A stretch of 8,212 bases of DNA from Candidatus Omnitrophota bacterium (GTDB lineage Bacteria > Omnitrophota > Gorgyraeia > Zapsychrales > JANLHA01): positions 1-8,212 of the forward strand of contig JANLHA010000343.1 of assembly GCA_024653845.1 (NCBI GenBank), written 5' to 3'. Of the stretch, positions 1 to 6,871 are shown piece by piece (the stretch's first letter is position 1; the number at the start of each line of letters is the position of its first letter). The notes beneath the pieces are model-generated. The model made no database searches and was not told the origin of the DNA. It was given only the letters and a program-made list of their open reading frames with translations. Position numbers and translations under genes: made by a program.

Positions 1-516
1 GACTCTTTTTTCGTCATTCCTAACAAAGATACCAAGAACCAACTCTTTGATGAAGAAATTAAAAGAAAAATCGAAAATCATTTGATTAATAGTGGCTATC
101 TTATTAAAAACTTCTCGGAAGCTCAATACACGCTCACTTACCGCTATGAAATTGATTCTGGCCAATATGTTCCTGGATCTGAAAAAGTTTTTAGCCCGGG
201 ACAAAAAATTCAGGTCTATTCTTCGGATGGAACTTACACGGGAGCTATCCAAACGTCCACAAACCTCAATTATAAAACAATAAGTTATAAAGAGTATACA
301 AGCCACCTCCAGATTAACGTTTTCAAAAAGGACAATGAGAAACCTGTCTGGGTTGGAGAATCCTTTAGCTCAGGAAGAAATGATGACTTGCGAGTTTTAA
401 TTGAATACCTTTTATATGCCAATTTAAAATACTTTGGCAAAGATACCCAAAAGAACATCAAAGACTCCATCAAATTCGAGAAAAACAACCTAAAAATATT
501 TAATAAGAAAACCTAA
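1..516 (+). CDS. DUF4136-like envelope protein, 5' end cut by the window
   Basis: The reading frame is open from base 1 to the TAA at 514-516, so the true start lies upstream; the TTG at 82 is in frame but is only an internal Leu. The visible 171 residues begin [10 protein letters not shown], then a helix-like charged stretch and a Gly-Tyr (LINSGY), then alternating beta-type strands (YTLTYRYEI) and a late VWVGES segment. This order (FxxxP, amphipathic helix, L..xGY, a beta strand of the 'adl.v.y' kind, a W-G strand, then a terminal helix) is what I associate with DUF4136 lipoproteins of Gram-negative bacteria, which are secreted and of unknown function. The signal peptide or lipobox that would prove export is outside the window. 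The C-terminus is Lys/Asn-rich. The assignment is by pattern only; a different small envelope lipoprotein family remains possible. Confidence 0.6.
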   Translation, partial: DSFFVIPNKDTKNQLFDEEIKRKIENHLINSGYLIKNFSEAQYTLTYRYEIDSGQYVPGSEKVFSPGQKIQVYSSDGTYTGAIQTSTNLNYKTISYKEYTSHLQINVFKKDNEKPVWVGESFSSGRNDDLRVLIEYLLYANLKYFGKDTQKNIKDSIKFEKNNLKIFNKKT

Positions 517-533
517 ACAGAAAGGAGCCTGCC

Positions 534-704
534 ATGTTAAGATGGTCCGCAATCTTTTTTGTAATTGCTATTATTGCAGCCATGTTGGGTTTTACAGATA
601 TTGCAGGTGCAGCTGTTGATATTGCCAAATTTCTATTTTTCATTTTCTTGATTCCAGCCATTATTTTATTAATTTGGGCCTTGTTTTTTGTTGGATCGAA
701 ATAG
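534..704 (+). CDS. DUF1328 / YtjA-family small membrane protein
   Basis: This is a 56-codon gene with ATG at 534 and TAG at 702-704, preceded by a strong AAAGGAG at 521-527. The protein starts [20 protein letters not shown] and continues with an [18 protein letters not shown] segment. That matches the layout of the DUF1328/UPF0391 (E. coli YtjA) family: an MxRW start, a first membrane helix at about residues 5-21, a short Gly/Ala turn (GFTDIAGAA, 19-27) and a second helix at about 33-54. The family is around 50-60 residues long and widespread in Proteobacteria, with no assigned biochemical role. It sits 17 nt after the preceding gene and 9 nt before the CNNM/CorC gene, so it may be cotranscribed with either. 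The C-terminus is a short GSK instead of the longer basic tail of YtjA. Confidence 0.85.
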   Translation: MLRWSAIFFVIAIIAAMLGFTDIAGAAVDIAKFLFFIFLIPAIILLIWALFFVGSK

Positions 705-713
705 GGGAATTTT

Positions 714-2021
714 GTGACCAGTGATTTAATTATCATCGCGTTGATGTTGATCATCAACGCGATATTTGCAGCTTACGAGATGGCCATTGCATCCATTTCT
801 CGCGCACGTTTGATTGCGTTGACCAATTTGAAGCATAAAAAGGCCGCAGAAGCCCTTTTTATGAAAGAGCGTATGGAAGCGAGTCTTGCCGTCGTGCAGG
901 TAGGAATCACTTTTGCTGGAGCTCTGGCGGCTGCAACCGGTGGAGCCGGGATCTCTGATTGGCTCGAGCCGCACCTGATCAATGCGTTGGGATTGGGGCA
1001 GTTTTGGGCAGAATTGTTTTCCGTTCTTTTGTTGGTCATTCCTTTAAGCATCATGACCATCATTTTTGCGGAATTGATCCCCAAAATGCTCGCCCTAAAT
1101 CACCGCGAAACGATCTGCTTGCAGCTTTCTCCTGCCATGAAAACGATTTTCATCGCTTTTTATCCCTTGATTTCCATTCTTGAAAAAACTGTCAAAAAAA
1201 TTCTAAGCATCATTGACCGTAAAATTGATCTTTCGTCTAAACACATGGATCAAACTGGCATTCATGAATTGAATGCCGCAATCGCCTTGACACGAGCTTC
1301 TCGCCTTATTAGCGCTGGCGAAGAAAAAATATTGTTATCAGCCGCGCAACTCTCTCGCAAAACCATCAAAAGTATCATGACTCCGCTCGAAGACATTTCG
1401 ATGATGCAAGACAATAGCTCTTTATCCGAAGCCTTGATCAAAGCCCATCAAGACATGCACACTCGGTTCCCGGTTTATGTCAATTCCTCCGATGAAAAAA
1501 TGAAAATTCTAGGGTATGTCAATTTCAAAGATATCGTCATTGCTCTCAAATTGAATCCGACAAATCCCTCGATCCATGGAATCATTCGCCCACTTCAATC
1601 TTTTGACGAAGACATGATTGTTTCAACCGTTTTGGAACGAATGATCAAGGACAAAGCTCACTTGGCCCTCGTCATTGATAAAAATGGGGATCCGCAGGGA
1701 ATGATCACCTTGGAAGATATTGTCGAGGAGCTCTTAGGTGATATCGAAGATGAATATGACCGTCAATCTGTTTATATTCATCCTTATAACGCCGGTTGGA
1801 TCATGGGTGGAGGTGTACCAATGAACATCGTGGCTCAAACAACCGGATTGGCCGAGAAGAGAAAAGATCTCGTGGATTCCACCATGCGCTTGTCTGACTG
1901 GTGCGCGCAAAAAATTAAAAAAATCAAAGGCGGGGAGACCATTCAAGATGGGACTCTACGAGTTTCGATTCGAAAACTCCGTCGACATAAAGTGGCTGAG
2001 GCCATGATTTTTGTGGAGTAA
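714..2021 (+). CDS. HlyC/CorC (CNNM)-family membrane protein with CBS pair
   Basis: This 435-aa protein has the full three-part architecture of the hemolysin/CorC-type CNNM family. The DUF21/CNNM membrane domain covers about residues 1-185, with AAYEMAIASISRARL near the start, VVQVGITFAGALAAATGG, and AELIPK at 119-124. A CBS-domain pair covers about 205-345, opening with IMTP at 221-224, then TRFPVY, and closing with GMITLEDIVEELLGDIEDE around 329-347. A C-terminal CorC_HlyC domain covers about 355-435. Family members are inner-membrane proteins linked to Mg2+/Co2+ export or homeostasis, with CBS domains that bind nucleotides; substrate cannot be told from sequence alone. The GTG start is supported by AGGGGAA at 703-709. 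The next gene begins 3 nt after the stop, so translational coupling with the fluoride channel is likely. Length is normal and no motif looks broken. Confidence 0.93.
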   Translation: MTSDLIIIALMLIINAIFAAYEMAIASISRARLIALTNLKHKKAAEALFMKERMEASLAVVQVGITFAGALAAATGGAGISDWLEPHLINALGLGQFWAELFSVLLLVIPLSIMTIIFAELIPKMLALNHRETICLQLSPAMKTIFIAFYPLISILEKTVKKILSIIDRKIDLSSKHMDQTGIHELNAAIALTRASRLISAGEEKILLSAAQLSRKTIKSIMTPLEDISMMQDNSSLSEALIKAHQDMHTRFPVYVNSSDEKMKILGYVNFKDIVIALKLNPTNPSIHGIIRPLQSFDEDMIVSTVLERMIKDKAHLALVIDKNGDPQGMITLEDIVEELLGDIEDEYDRQSVYIHPYNAGWIMGGGVPMNIVAQTTGLAEKRKDLVDSTMRLSDWCAQKIKKIKGGETIQDGTLRVSIRKLRRHKVAEAMIFVE

Positions 2022-2024
2022 AAT

Positions 2025-2411
2025 GTGACCAAAATTTTCCTCATTGGAATAGGAGGTGCCATAGGAAGCATTTTGCGTTATTGGGCTTCCGGATTGGATT
2101 ACCGATTCTCCAACGGAATATTCCCGATGAGCACACTGCTCATCAACTTGTCGGGATCCTTGCTGATTGGCTTTTTGTGGGGACTTTTTGAACAGTTCAC
2201 GGTTTCTTCTAACATCCGCATGTTCATCTTTATTGGAATTCTTGGCGGGTTTACAACCTTCTCCACATTTGCATTAGAAAATTTCAATTTGCTGCGCGAT
2301 GGTGAAAAAAGCATTGCTGTTCTTAATATTCTTTTATCAAATTTCTTGGCGATTTTTCTTGTTTTTCTGGGATACATTTTAGCAAGAACACTTATTCATC
2401 TTATGAAATAG
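2025..2411 (+). CDS. crcB: CrcB/Fluc-type fluoride channel
   Basis: This 128-aa, four-helix protein is a typical single-domain Fluc. Fluc proteins export toxic fluoride passively as dual-topology dimers. The diagnostic motifs are present: an N-terminal GIGGAIGSILRYW (8-20), the pore-helix segment STLLINLSGSLLIG with Asn41, and GGFTTFSTFALENFNLL with Thr77/Thr78, Phe79, Ser80 and Phe82. Phe79 and Phe82 would be the 'Phe box' and Gly74/Thr77 lie where the structural Na+ is bound in characterised channels. The start is GTG at 2025 with GGAG at 2015-2018 inside the end of the upstream gene. The stop at 2409-2411 abuts the ribosome site of the DUF190 gene. No fluoride riboswitch was recognisable upstream of this gene or of the group. 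Confidence 0.95.
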   Translation: MTKIFLIGIGGAIGSILRYWASGLDYRFSNGIFPMSTLLINLSGSLLIGFLWGLFEQFTVSSNIRMFIFIGILGGFTTFSTFALENFNLLRDGEKSIAVLNILLSNFLAIFLVFLGYILARTLIHLMK

Positions 2412-2414
2412 GAG
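2410..2414 (+). promoter_or_regulatory. Ribosome binding site deciding the DUF190 start
   Basis: The AGGAG here overlaps both the crcB stop (TAG, 2409-2411) and the alternative GTG at 2414. It lies at correct spacing (5 nt) only from ATG 2420. The overlap with the upstream stop suggests coupled translation of crcB and the DUF190 gene. Confidence 0.75.
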
Positions 2415-2419
2415 TGACT

Positions 2420-2749
2420 ATGAAGCTGCCCGAAGAAGGGATGTTGTTACGAATTTTTGTTGGAGAAAATGATCTTTTTCAAGACAAGACTTTATATGAA
2501 CATATTGTTTTAAAAGCCCGTGAACTCAATATGGCGGGTGCAACGGTGCTCAAAGGAATCATGGGATTTGGCGCCCATAGCCGAATGCATACTGCCAAAC
2601 TGCTCAGATTGTCCGAAGATCTTCCTGTTGTCATTGAAATTGTTGATAGTGAAGAAAAAATCAATCAATTCTTGCCAATTCTTGATGTCGTCAATGAAGG
2701 CTTGGTCACACTGGAAAAAGTTCGAGTGATCAAATATCGACCTCACTAA
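2420..2749 (+). CDS. DUF190 family protein (fluoride-channel neighbour)
   Basis: This is a 109-aa soluble protein of the DUF190 family, which has a GlnB-like (PII-like) ferredoxin fold. Recognisable segments are LLRIFVGEND (9-18), the helix LYEHIVLKARELNMAGATVLKGIMGFG (25-51), SRMHTAKLLRLSEDLPVVIEIVD (54-76) and a final strand VRVIKYRP. DUF190 genes are commonly beside or fused to crcB, and this copy follows crcB by 8 nt, so a role in fluoride response or channel regulation is a fair inference but unproven. An in-frame GTG at 2414 would add two residues, but it overlaps the AGGAG at 2410-2414. ATG 2420 sits 5 nt after that site and is the better start. It is the last gene of the group; the gap after it is AT-rich and I see no clear terminator hairpin. 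Confidence 0.9.
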   Translation: MKLPEEGMLLRIFVGENDLFQDKTLYEHIVLKARELNMAGATVLKGIMGFGAHSRMHTAKLLRLSEDLPVVIEIVDSEEKINQFLPILDVVNEGLVTLEKVRVIKYRPH

Positions 2750-2815
2750 ATTTTATTTTGCTTTTAAAACAATAGATCTTAGATTAATATATTTCGCTTA
2801 AGCTATCAATCCAAT

Positions 2816-2821
2816 GGAGGG
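2816..2821 (+). promoter_or_regulatory. Ribosome binding site deciding the barrel protein start
   Basis: GGAGGG lies 4 nt before ATG 2826. The upstream in-frame ATG at 2814-2816 overlaps this site and would place four residues (MEGN) before a normal MKK signal peptide start, so 2826 is preferred. Confidence 0.8.
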
Positions 2822-2825
2822 AAAT

Positions 2826-3491
2826 ATGAAAAAATTGATGACTGCAGTTTTTTTCATGACAATAATTTTCGGATTTACATTAACTGCTCGAGCGGAAGAT
2901 CGATTTGCCGTAGGTGCAGAAGCCAATAGCCTTGGACTCGGTGGCAAAGTGATTGTCAAATTAACCGATCAATTTAACACTCGCATTGGAGGGAACGGAT
3001 TTCAATACGACTACGATGCAACTAAAAGCGATGTGAAATACGACCTTGATCTCAATCTTCTTAATTTTTCTGCGTTGTTAGACTGGTTTCCGCTGGATAA
3101 TGGGTTTCGTTTATCCACGGGTGTGATTATCAATCAAAATGAAATCGATGCCACTGCAAGGCGCGAATCGTCCTATACCGTTGGGAATAGCACCTATACG
3201 AGCGCTGAAGTTGGGACCTTAACCGGCCATATTGACTTCAATGAAGCGGCTCCTTATGTTGGATTAGGGTGGGGAACGCCTTTTGGAAAAACTTCCAATT
3301 GGAGTGTCATGTTCGATCTGGGCGTGATGTTTCAAGGATCTCCGGATGTGGATTTGGGTGCGACAGGAACTTTGGCCGGCAATGCAGCTTTTGAAGCCGA
3401 TTTGCAACGGGAAGAAGATGACTTTGAAGATGACCTCGCTATTTTTCAATTCTATCCAGTTGTTTCTATTGGAATCGCGTATCGCTTCTAA
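2826..3491 (+). CDS. Small outer-membrane beta-barrel protein
   Basis: This is a 221-aa exported protein. Residues 1-23 form a signal peptide: MKK, a hydrophobic core and ARA|ED as the likely cleavage site. The mature part alternates aromatic and polar residues in short strands separated by Gly/Asp/Asn turns and ends YRF; a C-terminal Phe is the usual BAM-recognition end of outer-membrane barrels. Segments such as FAVGAEANSLGLGGKVIVKL, FNTRIGGNGFQYDYD, LLDWFPLDNGFRLSTGVI and YPVVSIGIAYRF resemble a widespread proteobacterial family of uncharacterised barrels of about 200-230 residues. An acidic stretch (QREEDDFEDDL) precedes the last strand. The gene is separated from the DUF190 gene by 76 nt of AT-rich sequence, without a convincing -35/-10 pair. 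Substrate and role are unknown. Confidence 0.85.
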   Translation: MKKLMTAVFFMTIIFGFTLTARAEDRFAVGAEANSLGLGGKVIVKLTDQFNTRIGGNGFQYDYDATKSDVKYDLDLNLLNFSALLDWFPLDNGFRLSTGVIINQNEIDATARRESSYTVGNSTYTSAEVGTLTGHIDFNEAAPYVGLGWGTPFGKTSNWSVMFDLGVMFQGSPDVDLGATGTLAGNAAFEADLQREEDDFEDDLAIFQFYPVVSIGIAYRF

Positions 3492-3516
3492 GAATAACGA
3501 GAGTTGATGTGTTGTT

Positions 3517-4329
3517 ATGAAAATTTCTCCTAAAGTTATTAAAAACCAAGTTCAAGTCAATAGATTCCATATTCCTTATCGTGTTTATGGAAATGGTGGC
3601 CCGCACGTCGTCTGTTTAAACGGTGTCCAACAATCCATGGCGATGTGGCAAAGTTTTGTTAACCAATTTGCAAAAGACTACCGTATTCTTCTTTTTGACT
3701 TTCCTGGCCAAGGCAAGGCCCAGGTTGATATGGGGCCTGTGAACGCTTCAATTGACGAACAGGTCGAAATTCTTCACGAGGTCATCAAGGCTTCCAATGT
3801 GCATGACATCACTATTTGTTCAGCGTCGTGGGGAGGTGTTGTTGCTCTGGCCTTTGTTTCAAAATATCCACATCTAACCAAACGATTACTTTTGGGAGGA
3901 ATGGGAACAAAGCCAAGCAAAACCATGATTGAAATCATCAAAAAAGGTTGCAGTATGGATGAAAATAATCGTGAAGAAATGGCCAAAATGTTAATTGAAA
4001 GTTTTGGCGTGAACTTGCCCGAAGAAATGAAAGCCAGAATTTCTAGACAGTTTTGTGCCATGAGTAAAGAAAATTTGCGCAACTTTAGTGAGCATGGCTC
4101 ATTTGTGCTTTCAAAAAATTTAGAAGAGATCGTCGATTTCAACAATATCAAAGTCGACACGGTTTTGATCAGCGGAGAAAACGACAAGCTTATCGACATT
4201 GATGATGTCAAATTCTTGGCGACCCAGATTCCAAATTGTCGTCTCAAAATTGTTAAAAACGTTGGGCACTTTCTTCATCTGGAAGATGAAAGCGTCTTGA
4301 ATATTTACGGAGAATTTATTAAAAATTAA
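3517..4329 (+). CDS. RhlA/PhaG-like alpha/beta hydrolase-fold protein
   Basis: This is a 270-aa cytoplasmic alpha/beta hydrolase fold protein. Near the N-terminus it has VCLNGVQQSMAMW (oxyanion-loop region), then YRILLFDFPGQGKA, the nucleophile elbow CSASWGGVVAL with Ser104, GENDKL with Asp223, and VGHFLHLE with His251. The elbow is S-x-S-x-G, not the usual G-x-S-x-G. As I recall them, Pseudomonas RhlA (HAA synthase, triad Ser102/Asp223/His251) and PhaG (3-hydroxyacyl-ACP thioesterase/transacylase) share the SWGG elbow, the LFDxP segment and the GHFLxxE ending. A 3-hydroxyacyl-ACP/CoA substrate is therefore plausible; a plain hydrolase remains possible. No rhlB/rhlC or PHA synthase gene is nearby. 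The ATG has only a weak upstream purine run (GAGAG near 3499-3503), and an in-frame TGA at 3505-3507 excludes a longer start. Confidence 0.75.
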   Translation: MKISPKVIKNQVQVNRFHIPYRVYGNGGPHVVCLNGVQQSMAMWQSFVNQFAKDYRILLFDFPGQGKAQVDMGPVNASIDEQVEILHEVIKASNVHDITICSASWGGVVALAFVSKYPHLTKRLLLGGMGTKPSKTMIEIIKKGCSMDENNREEMAKMLIESFGVNLPEEMKARISRQFCAMSKENLRNFSEHGSFVLSKNLEEIVDFNNIKVDTVLISGENDKLIDIDDVKFLATQIPNCRLKIVKNVGHFLHLEDESVLNIYGEFIKN

Positions 4330-4387
4330 ACGTCGGTACAAATCCCCCGGAAGAAAATCTCTCCTTATAGGGCAGAAAGGACATGCC

Positions 4388-5158
4388 GTGAAAATTCTTT
4401 CTCTGATTTTCGTTCTTGGCCTGGCAATCACTCTAACCCAACCTATTTTTGCAGATTTTAATAAAGACAAACTCAACGATGAAGATATTGTTCGTGTGCA
4501 AAATCTTTTAGCCAAGCTTGAACCCCTCATCAAGGAACGCGAAGCCGCGCAGTCGTTGGCAACACTGACTTTCGATGAGGTATATTCTCCGCTGAATGAA
4601 GAAGATAAAGCTTTTTTAAAAGAATTCCAGAATCTTAAAGGCGATGAACTAGGCGTGACCATTCCTTATCGCCAAATCGCGACGGGAAAAGAAAACTTGG
4701 TCGTAATGAAAAATCAAAAAATCTTGCTTAAAGGCGAACCCTACGTGATCCCACCGCAATATTTGCCTCCCAATGTTTGCCAACGCTATTTGGAAATGAT
4801 GCAAGCCATGGAAAAAGATTTAGGAAAACGGCTGTACGTCGAGTCCGGATACCGTTCAAGCGCTTATCAATTATATCTTTTCGTTTATTATTTAAAAAAT
4901 CATGATTACTCCATCCGTGAGACGACAAAATGGGTCGCCCTGCCTGGATACAGTGAACATGGTGCACCCCAATTCCAGGCGATCGATTTCATCAGCGCTG
5001 ATGGAATCAGTGGAGAGGAAAAACCCGAAGAGTTCGAGAATCTAGAAGAGTACAAGTGGCTTCTTAAAAATGCCAACCGTTTCAATTTTATTCTGTCCTA
5101 TCCTCGAGGAAAACCTGGGATCACTTTTGAGCCCTGGCACTGGCATTATGAGGAATGA
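4388..5158 (+). CDS. VanY-like D,D-carboxypeptidase (peptidase M15B)
   Basis: This is a 256-aa exported zinc peptidase expected to trim D-Ala-D-Ala-type ends of peptidoglycan stem peptides in the periplasm. A hydrophobic signal peptide spans residues 1-22 (IFA|D cleavage). A charged, helical linker of about 100 residues follows, then the VanY domain: SGYRSSAYQ (153-161), GYSEHG with His191, AIDF with Asp200, the helix YKWLLKNANRFNFILSYPRG, and the closing EPWHWHY with His251. His191, Asp200 and His251 are the expected zinc ligands. The spacing between His191 and Asp200 (9) is longer than in the common SxHxxGxAxD form (7). The start is GTG, supported by GAAAGGA at 4375-4381; an ATG at 4383 is out of frame. 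No resistance-type partners (VanH/A/X or a two-component system) are nearby, so housekeeping wall remodelling is more likely than glycopeptide resistance. Confidence 0.88.
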   Translation: MKILSLIFVLGLAITLTQPIFADFNKDKLNDEDIVRVQNLLAKLEPLIKEREAAQSLATLTFDEVYSPLNEEDKAFLKEFQNLKGDELGVTIPYRQIATGKENLVVMKNQKILLKGEPYVIPPQYLPPNVCQRYLEMMQAMEKDLGKRLYVESGYRSSAYQLYLFVYYLKNHDYSIRETTKWVALPGYSEHGAPQFQAIDFISADGISGEEKPEEFENLEEYKWLLKNANRFNFILSYPRGKPGITFEPWHWHYEE

Positions 5159-5161
5159 TGC

Positions 5162-6688
5162 GTGAAGATTTTCAACTTACATTATTCACAATGGGCCAGA
5201 ATTATCATTCTGATCGGAGCTATCTGGAGAATCTCGGCTTACCTCGTCATCAACCCATCCTTATGGCTCGATGAAGCAAAGTTTGCCATTAAAACGGATG
5301 AATTCTCTTTTTCACAACTTTGGAATCCGGATGCACATCCAACAGCCTCAGAAGAAATCAAAGCCCAAACCGGACCGTTGGGGTTCTTCTTTTTAACTAA
5401 AGTCTTAACGCTATATTTTGGAAACCACGAATATGTCCTACGTTTCATTCCTCTACTCACAGGAATTCTTGGAATTTACTTTTTTTATCTCTTAGCTCAA
5501 AAAATTCTTTCTCCTCGAGGAGCATTATTGGCTCTTGCCTTTTTTAGTTTTTCCCCAATATTAATTAACTTTTCTTTTGATTTCCATCCTTATTCAAGTG
5601 ATGTCTTCATTGCTGTCATTTTTTCCCATCTCTTCCTGACGCTTGATCAAAGGGACATGAAAATGAAGGAAGCTCTTTTAAGAGGCATGATTTTGGCTAT
5701 TCTGCTATGGTTTTCTTCTCCTGCCATTTTTGTATTTCTAGGAATATCTACCGTTCTTTTTTATCATTATTTTTCTAAAAAAGAATGGAGCAAGTTAAAA
5801 ATCCTAAGCATCATGATCATTTTTAATTTAACAAGCTTTTCGATCAATTATTTTTCTTATTTAACTTATTTCATTTCTTCTCAACCCATAACGACATATT
5901 GGAAACAATTTCTTATCCCCAACCTGCCTTTTTCAATTTCATCTTTTAAATTCTTATGTAATTTCTTATTTACACAGTTCTTTTTTTATGCACCACTTTT
6001 CTTCATAAAATATTCTTTACTCGCATTTTTGTTGTTTGCTTTTGGAGGATATTTATTATTCTTTCAGAAACGCCTAAAATTCTTCTTACTCATTGGGCCA
6101 TTACTAATCACAATTTTAGCCTCAATCTTTCAAAAATATCCTTTCATAGGGAGAACAATTGTTTTTCTGACACCCATTGCCTATATTCTCATTGCAGCGG
6201 GAATAGAAAAGACCATTTCTGTTCTTAGAAATTTGCAACCAGGACGATGGACATGGATCCTTATTTTCTTAATTCTCAGTATTTATATACAACAAGGAAT
6301 CACAACGCTTATTCTTACAACAAGCAAAAGCACAAATGAAGATCTTGCGCCGGTTCTTGTAGAAGTCAGAAAAAGGGCACAGAAAACTGATCTGCTTTAT
6401 ATTTACTGTGGAGCACAGGCTCAGTTTGAATATTATCATCAACGTTTTGAACTTCAGGGTTTACCGACTGTATATGGCATTGATTCTCGGGAAGATCCTC
6501 AAAGATACCTTCAGGATATCAATCGACTTCGAGGAAGAGGACGCGTGTGGTTCATTTTCTCACATATTTGGGAAGATGAAGATATCGTCTATCTGGATCA
6601 TCTCGACCATATTGGAAAAATGTTGATCAGCATTCCTTCCTGGAATGCCGGGGCTTTTTTATATGATCTATCCGATCCGAAGGAATAA
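5162..6688 (+). CDS. GT39/ArnT-like membrane glycosyltransferase
   Basis: This is a 508-aa polytopic protein with the layout of the PMT/ArnT superfamily (GT-C fold, polyprenyl-phosphate sugar donors). After a first membrane helix (about 12-31) comes SLWLDEA with the Asp37-Glu38 pair in the first periplasmic loop. Next are GPLGFFFLTKVLTL and HEYVLRFIPLLTGILG (Glu90, Arg94), then HPYSSD near residues 140-145. About ten or more Phe/Ile/Leu-rich helices follow, up to about residue 385, then a soluble C-terminal domain of about 120 residues ending with WNAGAFLYDLSD. The enzyme should move a sugar from a lipid carrier to a periplasmic acceptor (lipid A, protein or glycan); the acceptor cannot be told. 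The start is GTG at 5162 with GAGGA at 5150-5154 inside the end of the VanY-like gene, so the two are probably one operon. Confidence 0.85.
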   Translation: MKIFNLHYSQWARIIILIGAIWRISAYLVINPSLWLDEAKFAIKTDEFSFSQLWNPDAHPTASEEIKAQTGPLGFFFLTKVLTLYFGNHEYVLRFIPLLTGILGIYFFYLLAQKILSPRGALLALAFFSFSPILINFSFDFHPYSSDVFIAVIFSHLFLTLDQRDMKMKEALLRGMILAILLWFSSPAIFVFLGISTVLFYHYFSKKEWSKLKILSIMIIFNLTSFSINYFSYLTYFISSQPITTYWKQFLIPNLPFSISSFKFLCNFLFTQFFFYAPLFFIKYSLLAFLLFAFGGYLLFFQKRLKFFLLIGPLLITILASIFQKYPFIGRTIVFLTPIAYILIAAGIEKTISVLRNLQPGRWTWILIFLILSIYIQQGITTLILTTSKSTNEDLAPVLVEVRKRAQKTDLLYIYCGAQAQFEYYHQRFELQGLPTVYGIDSREDPQRYLQDINRLRGRGRVWFIFSHIWEDEDIVYLDHLDHIGKMLISIPSWNAGAFLYDLSDPKE

Positions 6689-6765
6689 ATCAACTTAATT
6701 ACCTGACCATTAACTCATTTGGATTTAAAGGCTTTTCATGCCGTCATCAACCTAATAAATTGTCA

Positions 6766-6792
6766 TTGACTCTCAAAAATGATCTTTATAAA
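6766..6792 (+). promoter_or_regulatory. Possible weaker upstream promoter
   Basis: TTGACT (6766-6771) and TATAAA (6787-6792) each match the sigma-70 consensus at five of six positions, but the 15-nt spacer is short. If used, its transcript would carry a leader of about 70 nt in which the inverted repeat at 6843-6871 could fold directly before the EthD start codon. This is a weaker candidate than the promoter downstream. Confidence 0.25.
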
Positions 6793-6833
6793 AAATAGCC
6801 AAGCGGAATTACAATTTTCTCTCAACAACCGTC

Positions 6834-6862
6834 TTGCTTTACACTTGATGAAATAGTATAAT
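6834..6862 (+). promoter_or_regulatory. Sigma-70-type promoter of the EthD operon
   Basis: TTGCTT (6834-6839, matching three of six -35 positions) is followed by a 17-nt spacer and a perfect TATAAT at 6857-6862. Transcription would be expected to start near 6869-6870, two or three bases before the ATG at 6872. It sits in the longest gap of the window (6689-6871), so it is the natural start for the 6872-8123 operon. The poor -35 fits a promoter that is regulated or activator-assisted. Confidence 0.6.
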
Positions 6863-6871
6863 TCACCAAGT
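6843..6871. repeat. Inverted repeat over the -10 box, likely operator
   Basis: ACTTGATGAA (6843-6852) and TTCACCAAGT (6862-6871) are inverted copies matching at 9 of 10 positions, separated by 9 bases. The repeat straddles the TATAAT box and the predicted transcription start and ends immediately before the ATG at 6872. A dimeric repressor bound here would block RNA polymerase. The winged-helix-like protein encoded at 7199-7591 is an obvious candidate ligand for autoregulation, but that link is only inferred from proximity. Confidence 0.5.

Noticed and set aside
505..533. Fluoride riboswitch before the CNNM/crcB group
   Set aside because: The gap is too short and lacks the conserved pseudoknot elements; nothing similar was seen between the genes of the group either.
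2814..2825. Upstream ATG 2814 as start of the barrel protein
   Set aside because: It overlaps the GGAGGG ribosome site and would spoil a normal MKK signal peptide start.
2750..2825. Terminator or promoter in the AT-rich gap after the DUF190 gene
   Set aside because: There are T runs and a TTAATAT-like box, but no stable hairpin and no -35/-10 pair at proper spacing.
3774..4247. 157-aa reading frame on the - strand
   Set aside because: It is a shadow of the RhlA-like gene, with no ribosome site or family pattern.
4120..4662. 180-aa reading frame on the - strand
   Set aside because: It lies antisense across the RhlA-like and VanY-like genes, has Ser/Arg-rich low-complexity composition and shows no recognisable motif.
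4990..5010. GCTGATGG-like string resembling part of a fluoride riboswitch
   Set aside because: It is inside the VanY-like coding region, far downstream of crcB, and the partner helices of the riboswitch are absent.
6689..6765. Terminator after the glycosyltransferase gene
   Set aside because: I looked for a GC-rich hairpin with a T tract and found none; only short AT-rich mirror strings are present.
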